This document shows positions 56,280-64,000 of a DNA stretch of 64,000 nucleotides, one piece after another. The stretch covers positions 62,001-126,000 of the forward strand of contig NZ_JMCC02000009.1 of assembly GCF_000737335.2 (NCBI RefSeq). The letters run 5' to 3'. Origin of the DNA: Enhygromyxa salina (lineage in GTDB: Bacteria; Myxococcota_A; Polyangia; Nannocystales; Nannocystaceae). Numbering within the stretch: the first letter of the stretch is position 1; every line of letters begins with the position of its first letter. The position numbers and the translations under genes are program-made. Below the pieces are notes generated by a model. That model was not told where the DNA came from. It searched no databases and saw only the letters and a program-made list of their open reading frames with translations.

Positions 56280-57797
56280 TTGGTGCTGAGCGTCGCTCTC
56301 GTCTTGCAGCTGTTCGCCCCTCCCGTCACCGCCCCCGCTGGCGAGCCTGCGGGGGATGAAGCGCCTGCAGAAGCGTACGATCTCGCGGCGGCGACCCGCG
56401 ACGTCGAGGTGATCCTGATCGATCGGGGCACGGCGTACCTGGACGCGCGGGCGCGACTCGAGGCGTATCCGGCGTTGGCGGCCGAGGCGGTCGTCGCTCG
56501 GCTCGAGGCCGTTCCAGCGCCGGGGCCCGAGAAGCGTGACCGGCTGCTCAACGTGCTCGCGGCGCTCAAGCGACCCGAGCACGTGGCGATGTTTGGCGAG
56601 CAGCTGCGTCGGGCGATGCTGCAAGATCGACCGACCGAGCTGTGGATGCAGCTGCTGCGACGGCAGGGTCCGGCCGCGACGCCGGTGTTGGTCGGCCTCG
56701 TTGGCGATCGCGAGCTGAGCAACGAGCAGCGTGGGATCTTGTTGGAGGCGCTGATCGAGGCGACCGCGAGCGAGGACCTTGGCGAGCTCATGGCCATGGT
56801 TGGCCGGGGCGCGAGCGAGCTGCAGGACGCGCTGCGACGCGCGGTGATCCGTCGGGCGCGCGAGCACAGCACGGATCAGGCCGCGATCGCGGCGGGGATC
56901 GACGAAGACCTCGACACCGATGCGAGCGACGCCGGCCGGCTGGCACAGCTGCTGATCCTGCGCGCGGCTTGCTGTGCGGTCGACGAGGGGTTCACGGCTC
57001 GGCTCGAGGCAGCACTCACGGATCCAGCGGCGCCGTTTCAAGTTCAGGTCGCGGCGATCGACGGACTCGACAGGCTCGGGCGTGGCGCGGGTGTGCTCGA
57101 GGCGATGGTGCGCGCGCAGGGCCAGGCGGCGCTCGGGGGCGGGCAGGCGGCCGAGATCTTGGTCTCGTTGGCGCTCGAGGCCCTGCCGCCCGAGACCGCC
57201 GCGAGCTTGGGTGCCGAGCTCGCGCTGACCGCCTCCGAAGCCCCGCGGCTGGCCCAGCTCGGCTACCGCTTCGCCGCGCTCGCTCCGGATCACAGCTGGC
57301 TCGCCGCCAGCCAGCAACACGCCTGGCCCGAGGTCCGCAAGGCCGCGCTGACGCGGGTCGCGGACAGCGGCGGCTGCGACAAGCCGACCGTGCGCGCGCT
57401 CGTCAACATCGCGGGCCCGGTCAGCGCGGGGGGCGAGCGTGACGCTCGGGTTGGTCGGGCAGCCGTCACTGCGATCGGTCGCTGCGACGACCCCAACGCC
57501 TACAAGGCCCTGCGTGAGCTGCTCGATAATTCTGGGGTGGATCTGACCCAGCGGGCCGAGGCCGCGCGGCAGCTCGTCGAGCGCGATCCCAGCGGGGCCG
57601 ACCTCGTCGCGCAGGTGCTGCTCGACGGCCGCTACCCCGATCTCGCGCGCGAGCTGGTGGTCGCGCTTGGCCACGCGAGCAGCCCCAGCGAGACGGTCCG
57701 CGACGCCCTGTGCCGAACCAGCCGCGCCAACCCGATGGTCGCCGCGACCGCGGGCCAGACAGCCGCGCGACTGTTCCCCGACCAAGGCTGCGAGTAA
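56280..57797 (+). CDS. Exported HEAT-repeat-like protein
   Basis: 505 residues from TTG (or GTG at 56283). Signal peptide MVLSVALVLQLFAPPV, an acidic Pro-rich spacer, then helical pairs of HEAT type throughout (RDRLLNVLAALKRPEHVAMFGEQL, WPEVRKAALTRVADSGGCDKPTVRALV, DPNAYKALRELLDNSGV). Probable periplasmic scaffold. Its promoter must sit among the repeats upstream. The terminator at 57804-57834 follows. Confidence 0.7.
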   Translation: MVLSVALVLQLFAPPVTAPAGEPAGDEAPAEAYDLAAATRDVEVILIDRGTAYLDARARLEAYPALAAEAVVARLEAVPAPGPEKRDRLLNVLAALKRPEHVAMFGEQLRRAMLQDRPTELWMQLLRRQGPAATPVLVGLVGDRELSNEQRGILLEALIEATASEDLGELMAMVGRGASELQDALRRAVIRRAREHSTDQAAIAAGIDEDLDTDASDAGRLAQLLILRAACCAVDEGFTARLEAALTDPAAPFQVQVAAIDGLDRLGRGAGVLEAMVRAQGQAALGGGQAAEILVSLALEALPPETAASLGAELALTASEAPRLAQLGYRFAALAPDHSWLAASQQHAWPEVRKAALTRVADSGGCDKPTVRALVNIAGPVSAGGERDARVGRAAVTAIGRCDDPNAYKALRELLDNSGVDLTQRAEAARQLVERDPSGADLVAQVLLDGRYPDLARELVVALGHASSPSETVRDALCRTSRANPMVAATAGQTAARLFPDQGCE

Positions 57798-57803
57798 GAA
57801 CAA

Positions 57804-57834
57804 GAGCCCCGCCACCATCTTGGTAGCGGGGCTC
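57804..57834. terminator. Bidirectional hairpin between convergent genes
   Basis: GAGCCCCGC (57804-57812) pairs with GCGGGGCTC (57826-57834), and an inner ACCA/TGGT extends the stem. It lies between the HEAT-like gene and lon. No T-tract on either side. Confidence 0.7.
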
Positions 57835-57860
57835 GTACTGGCCCGTCCGCTTTAGTCCGC

Positions 57861-60245
<2,385 letters not shown>

Positions 60246-60603
60246 GATGATTCCGTTCGTTCGGATGGGCTCTAGCGCGGCTGCTTCGATTCAGGTTCGA
60301 GTGAGCCGATGGCGGGGAAGCTAAGACCCGGACCTCGAGGGTCAACCCGCGCGTCGCCTCAAACTCCCTCCCCACCCGGGTAGCCCGAATTCACCACACA
60401 TCGCGGTGGGGTCGCTTGCGGCGCTCTCGAGGCAGGTTGTGTCAGATCAGCGCGACGAGCTGTCATGCTGCTGCGCTTGCGCCTGCGCCGTCTTTGCCTC
60501 GTGTGCCGCCGTGGAGTGTCGCGCAGCAGCAACGACTGTCTTCAAGCAGTCTGATCGACAATCGTACTCGCGCCCACTCGCGGGCGCCCACCCGCGGACA
60601 CCG
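60246..60603 (-). promoter_or_regulatory. Upstream region of lon
   Basis: 358 bases between lon and the next minus-strand gene. A possible -35 TTGACC (as GGTCAA at 60340-60345) with a poor -10 near 60318-60324 would start lon about 70 bases upstream of its ATG. No heat-shock operator was recognised. The rest shows nothing. Confidence 0.3.
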
Positions 60604-61221
60604 TCACTCTGTGAGCTCGAGCGGTCGGGTGGTCCCGCCCGCGAGCACCAGCACCTCGGTCAGCGCGCGGTAGCCGGTGGACTCGTCGCCCGGTTCGCTG
60701 ATCACCCGACCGCGCACCAGGATCTCGCTGCCGGCTTCGAGCACCCACTCGCGCCAGCGAAAGCCCTTGTGAAACAACACGCCCTGGACCGCAGATGGTT
60801 CGCGCGCGGCTCGAGCGATCAGCTGGGCGACGACGAAGGGCGGCGGCGCGAACGGTCCGCCGCGGCCGCGACGTTCGGCCACCTCGATCACGATTGGACA
60901 GTCGCACGCGCGCACACAGATCGAGCCGCTTGGATCCTGCAGCTCGAAGTTGACGAACTCGCACAGATCCACGACGGGCTCCCAGCCGCGGACCCCACAC
61001 TCGCGCTCGACCAGCACCCGCCAGCCCAGCCCGAGCCGGCCCGAGATCGGGGCCCGCCGCGCGTTGGATCCCGCGCGCGCGCGCCCACGCACGACCGCCC
61101 AGCCGGGACCCAAGCTCGCGATTGGCGACGGCGCTCGCTTGCCCCGCCTGCGCAGCCGCGCGAGCAAGCCCGCGAGCGGCCGGGCCCACGGTGTGTGTGG
61201 CAGCGCGTGGGCTTTGGCCAT
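60604..61221 (-). CDS. GIDE-domain-like protein without RING finger
   Basis: 205 residues from the ATG at 61221, five bases after the upstream SDR gene. The pattern GPGWAVVRGRARAG, APISGRLGLGWRVLVE, FELQDPSGSICVRA and EWVLEAGSEILVRGRVI resembles the GIDE domain of mitochondrial MUL1-type ligases, which in bacteria occurs alone or with membrane spans. No RING and no clear membrane helix here. Function unknown; cotranscribed with the SDR. Confidence 0.55.
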   Translation of the reverse strand: MAKAHALPHTPWARPLAGLLARLRRRGKRAPSPIASLGPGWAVVRGRARAGSNARRAPISGRLGLGWRVLVERECGVRGWEPVVDLCEFVNFELQDPSGSICVRACDCPIVIEVAERRGRGGPFAPPPFVVAQLIARAAREPSAVQGVLFHKGFRWREWVLEAGSEILVRGRVISEPGDESTGYRALTEVLVLAGGTTRPLELTE

Positions 61222-61226
61222 GGGTG

Positions 61227-62051
61227 TCAATCCAAGAAGAAGTCGGTGAGCAGCTCTTGCGAGGGATCGACCGCGTACTTGCTCAGATCCGTGACCCCAG
61301 CTTCGGCGAGCAGCTCGTCGTCGATGAAGAAGTTGCCCGTGCAGGTCTTCGCGTCGCGGGTCAGCAGCACGTGGGCGGCGTCGGACATGATCTCCACGGT
61401 CCGCGACTGCCTCATCATTTGTTCGCCGCCGAGCAGGTTCTCTACCGCCGCGGTCGCGATGGGAGTTCGCGGCCACAGGGCGTTGACGGCCATGCCCTTG
61501 CGCGCAAACTCGGCGGCCATGCCCAGCACGCACATGCTCATGCCGTACTTGGCCATCGTGTAGGCGACATGGTTCTGGAACCACCGCGGGTTGAGGTTGA
61601 GCGGCGGCGAGATATTGAGGATGTGCGGGTTGTCGGCCTTCAGCAGCTCGGGGATGCACGCCTGCGAGGTGGCGAAGGTCCCGCGCGCGTTGACTTGGTG
61701 CATGAGATCGAAGCGCTTGAGCGGCGTCTGCAGCGTCCCGGTCAGCATGATCGCGCTGGCGTTGTTGACCAGGATGTCGAGGCCGCCGAAGGTCTGCACC
61801 GCCTGCTTCACCGCGGCCTGGATCTGATCTTCGGAGCGAACATCGACGATCACGGGCAGGGCCTTGCCGCCTGCTTGCTCGATCTCTTTCGCGGCGGTGT
61901 AGATCGTGCCTTCGAGCTTGGGGTGGGGCTCGGCGGTCTTGGCCGCGATCACGATGTTGGCCCCGTCCTTGGCGGCGCGCAGCGCAATCGCCTTGCCGAT
62001 GCCACGGCTCGCGCCAGTGATGAAGAGCGTCTTTCCTGCGAGGTCTGCCAT
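61227..62051 (-). CDS. Short-chain dehydrogenase/reductase, HSDL2-like
   Basis: 274 residues from the ATG at 62051. TGASRGIGKAIALR is the cofactor motif, NNASAI the second, and YTMAKYG the catalytic YxxxK. TKTAEPHPKLEGTIYTAAKEIE-type sequence and FFIDDELL match the HSDL2 subgroup, linked to lipid metabolism. Uses NADP(H) or NAD(H); substrate not known. Divergent from hemH. Confidence 0.88.
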   Translation of the reverse strand: MADLAGKTLFITGASRGIGKAIALRAAKDGANIVIAAKTAEPHPKLEGTIYTAAKEIEQAGGKALPVIVDVRSEDQIQAAVKQAVQTFGGLDILVNNASAIMLTGTLQTPLKRFDLMHQVNARGTFATSQACIPELLKADNPHILNISPPLNLNPRWFQNHVAYTMAKYGMSMCVLGMAAEFARKGMAVNALWPRTPIATAAVENLLGGEQMMRQSRTVEIMSDAAHVLLTRDAKTCTGNFFIDDELLAEAGVTDLSKYAVDPSQELLTDFFLD

Positions 62052-62110
62052 CGCTTGGGTGTGTATCACGAGGGGTGGCCTCCACGCGCTTGGAACTGCT
62101 TGCCACACCC

Positions 62111-63199
62111 ATGTCCACGGGCCACAGTGGCGCGGTCGTGTCCCAGGCTCTGCACCGCACCGGGATCTTGTTGGTCAACCTCGGGACCCCGGACGCGCCG
62201 GAGCCGGCCGCGGTGCGTCGATATTTGCGGGAGTTCCTGTCGGATCCGCGGGTGATCGACATCAACCCCGTCGGGCGCTGGCTGCTGCTCAATTTGGTGA
62301 TCCTGCCGTTTCGACCCAAGCGCAGCGCGGCGGCGTACGAAAAGATCTGGACCGAGGCGGGCTCACCGCTGTTGACACATAGCCTCGCGTTGGTCGACGC
62401 GCTGCGCGAGCGCATCCCCGCGTGCCCGATCGAGCTGGGCATGCGCTACGGCAGCCCGTCGATCGAGTCTGGGCTCACCCGCCTGCGCGAGCGCAGCTGT
62501 GATCAGATCGTGGTCGTGCCCTTGTATCCGCACTACGCCTCGAGCTCGACCGGCTCGAGCGTGGAGAAGGTCTATCGCACGGCCGCCAAGCTGTGGAACA
62601 CGCCCTACATCACGATCGTCCCGCCGTTCTACGAGCACCCGGCGTTCATCTCGGCGTTCACCGAGGTCGCTCGCGCGAAGCTCGAGTCGCTCGCGCCGGA
62701 CCACGTGCTGTTCTCGTTTCACGGCTTGCCCGAGCGGCAGGTGATCGCCAGCGCGGATCCCAAGCTGTGCGTGGTCCAGCCCGACTGCTGCGAGCAGCTC
62801 GTTGACGGGAACCGCAATTGCTATCGGGCCCAGTGCTTCGCCACCGCGAGGGCGCTCGCGCGTGCCCTGGATCTGGGCCCGGACCACGGCGTCGAGCGGC
62901 GCTGGTCGATCTCGTTTCAGTCGCGGCTGGGCCGGACCCCGTGGATCAAGCCCTACACCGACGAGGTGGTCCCGGCGCTGGCCCAGCGGGGCGTGCGTCG
63001 GCTGGCGGTGATGTGTCCAGCGTTTGTCGCCGACTGCCTCGAGACGATCGAAGAGATCGGGATGCGGGCCCGCGAAGACTTCACGGCGGCCGGCGGCGAG
63101 ACCTTGGAGCTGATCCCCTCGCTCAACAGCACCCCGGCGTGGGTCGTGGCGGTCGAGAAGATGATCACCGAGCAGCTGCCCCGCCCGCGCTCGGCGTAG
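62111..63199 (+). CDS. hemH: Ferrochelatase with internal [2Fe-2S]-type cysteine set
   Basis: 362 residues from the ATG at 62111 (a GTG at 62075 would add 12). TGILLVNLGTPDAPEPAAVRRYLREFL and LFSFHGLPERQV are diagnostic of ferrochelatase, which inserts Fe(II) into protoporphyrin. Residues CVVQPDCCEQLV and NRNCYRAQC carry five cysteines in the place where Myxococcus ferrochelatase binds a [2Fe-2S] cluster. WISFQSRLG-type and CPAFVADCLETIEEI segments complete the family pattern. Confidence 0.95.
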   Translation: MSTGHSGAVVSQALHRTGILLVNLGTPDAPEPAAVRRYLREFLSDPRVIDINPVGRWLLLNLVILPFRPKRSAAAYEKIWTEAGSPLLTHSLALVDALRERIPACPIELGMRYGSPSIESGLTRLRERSCDQIVVVPLYPHYASSSTGSSVEKVYRTAAKLWNTPYITIVPPFYEHPAFISAFTEVARAKLESLAPDHVLFSFHGLPERQVIASADPKLCVVQPDCCEQLVDGNRNCYRAQCFATARALARALDLGPDHGVERRWSISFQSRLGRTPWIKPYTDEVVPALAQRGVRRLAVMCPAFVADCLETIEEIGMRAREDFTAAGGETLELIPSLNSTPAWVVAVEKMITEQLPRPRSA

Positions 63200-63219
63200 G
63201 GGAGCGGCAGCGGCTGGTT

Positions 63220-64000
63220 CTATTGCTGCGACAACCTGAAGATGTTCCACGCACCGGAGTCGAGCAGGTTGAACCCAAACGGGAATTCGACGTGTCCGTT
63301 CGAGTCGACCAGCCCTGCCGGCATGTTGGGAAACGGACCCGCGGCTCGCATCGCTCGGATCGCCTCGTCGTCGAGCTCGGGCACGCCGCTCTTTTGCACG
63401 ACCCACAGCTTCAGGATGTTTCCCTGGGCGTCGAGCCGGACCATGAGCCCGGTCGTGCGACTCGAGCGACCATATTTGTTGCCGCTGGGGTCGGCGCTGT
63501 CGATCGCTTTTTGCGGGCGCCAGTGCTCGCGGACGCGGTCGGCCATGCGGCTGAAGAACGACGAGTAGAGGTGCCGCTCGTTGTCGAGCATGCTCGACTT
63601 CTTCCTGTCAACGTCACGCTGGCGGGCGTCGCTGGAGGGAGGCCGACCAAAGGTGTCGTTGAGCATCGAGGCCGAGCCGCCGAGGCCGGCGAGCTGCTTG
63701 GGACCGTGCTGCGAGCCGGCGTCGGCGCCTTGGGTGTCGAGCGTGCCGTCGCTGGCGGCGACCAAGCTGTCGTCGCCTGCGCCGGTCTGCTCGCCGCTTC
63801 GCTCCCCCGTGTCATCACCACGGACCTGCGCGCGCTCCCCAAGCTCTGGCTTGCCCCGACCAGCTAGAGGCTCGCGCTGGGGCTCTGGGTCGACGGCGGG
63901 CTCCGCCTCCGGCTCGACCTGCGAATTCTCGTTCGCGAGCTGCTCGGGCTGCCGATCATTGCTGACCCGGTCATCGGACGAATCGACCAGGTTGAACTCG
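63220..64000 (-). CDS. TonB-family protein (C-terminal part), cut by window end
   Basis: The frame is open to the right edge, about 260 residues visible. The distal C-terminus (LKLWVVQKSGVPELDDEAIRAMRAAGPFPNMP) is a TonB/TolA-type C-terminal domain. Before it lies a long disordered region rich in Glu, Pro, Gln and Gly, as in periplasm-spanning TonB linkers. The N-terminal membrane anchor would lie outside. An internal TTG at 63765 is not a plausible start. Convergent with hemH. Confidence 0.8.
   Translation of the reverse strand, partial: EFNLVDSSDDRVSNDRQPEQLANENSQVEPEAEPAVDPEPQREPLAGRGKPELGERAQVRGDDTGERSGEQTGAGDDSLVAASDGTLDTQGADAGSQHGPKQLAGLGGSASMLNDTFGRPPSSDARQRDVDRKKSSMLDNERHLYSSFFSRMADRVREHWRPQKAIDSADPSGNKYGRSSRTTGLMVRLDAQGNILKLWVVQKSGVPELDDEAIRAMRAAGPFPNMPAGLVDSNGHVEFPFGFNLLDSGAWNIFRLSQQ

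Overview
The window looks like chromosome from a high-GC myxobacterium, probably of the Nannocystaceae lineage (Nannocystis/Enhygromyxa/Plesiocystis type). This is an inference from content: near-saturated GC at third codon positions, many lipoproteins with a lipobox followed by Gly-Asp or Thr-Glu repeat linkers and cysteine-rich modules, a MYXO-CTERM-like tail, three Ser/Thr kinases (two with long repeat-rich C-termini), and a ferrochelatase with the internal cysteine set known from Myxococcus. No rRNA, tRNA, CRISPR array or recognisable transposase was found.

Layout. 1-2.45 kb: 3' end of an antiporter-like (NuoL/M/N) membrane subunit, then a Pro/Gln-rich porin. 2.5-3.4 kb: a non-coding palindromic element with two 227-bp arms. 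3.4-12 kb: an AAA-like/WD40 giant protein, a secreted lipoprotein, a TPR protein, an alpha/beta hydrolase and an Rpn/YhgA-like nuclease. 12-18.2 kb: cysteine-rich, vWA and matrixin-like surface proteins, an SDR-CPBP protease fusion and a c-type cytochrome lipoprotein, with three copies of a dispersed repeat. 18.3-24.3 kb: fatty-acid hydroxylase, Ser/Thr kinase 1, a tiny Thr-rich protein and a lipoprotein. 24.4-27.1 kb: a lower-GC two-gene cassette of a methyltransferase and a divergent SelO-like pseudokinase-fold protein. 27.1-29.9 kb: a gnnB-gnnA-lpxA operon predicting a diamino-sugar (amide-linked) lipid A. 30-34.5 kb: lipoproteins, an OmpA/Pal-type protein and a ChaN-like protein. 34.5-37.6 kb: core translation/nucleotide genes rpsB-tsf // pyrH-frr, with an intrinsic terminator after tsf. 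38-47 kb: a TMTC-like glycosyltransferase with TPRs, a 41-residue lipoprotein, two more Ser/Thr kinases and a tandem array. 47-51.5 kb: ChaB, an orphan encapsulated-ferritin homologue, lipoproteins, an NlpC/P60 protein and small membrane proteins. 51.5-55.6 kb: a PQQ-type sugar dehydrogenase/dihaem protein with an apparent frameshift, a GT2 glycosyltransferase and an FHA-LuxR regulator. 55.6-56.3 kb: an array of 19 copies of a 22-bp unit beside another dispersed repeat. 56.3-64 kb: HEAT-like protein, Lon protease, a GIDE-like protein, an HSDL2-like SDR, ferrochelatase and a TonB-type protein cut by the window end.

How it fits together. Most of the window is cell-envelope biology (lipoproteins, lipid A, porin, proteases) and kinase/FHA signalling, interleaved with housekeeping genes. 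The least ordinary parts are the SelO-like/methyltransferase cassette, the orphan EncFtn, and the intergenic repeats. The repeats form one dispersed family of about 115 bp, usually ending within about 15 bp of a stop codon, with tandem arrays growing from its other end; the palindrome at 2.5-3.4 kb appears to be a separate element.
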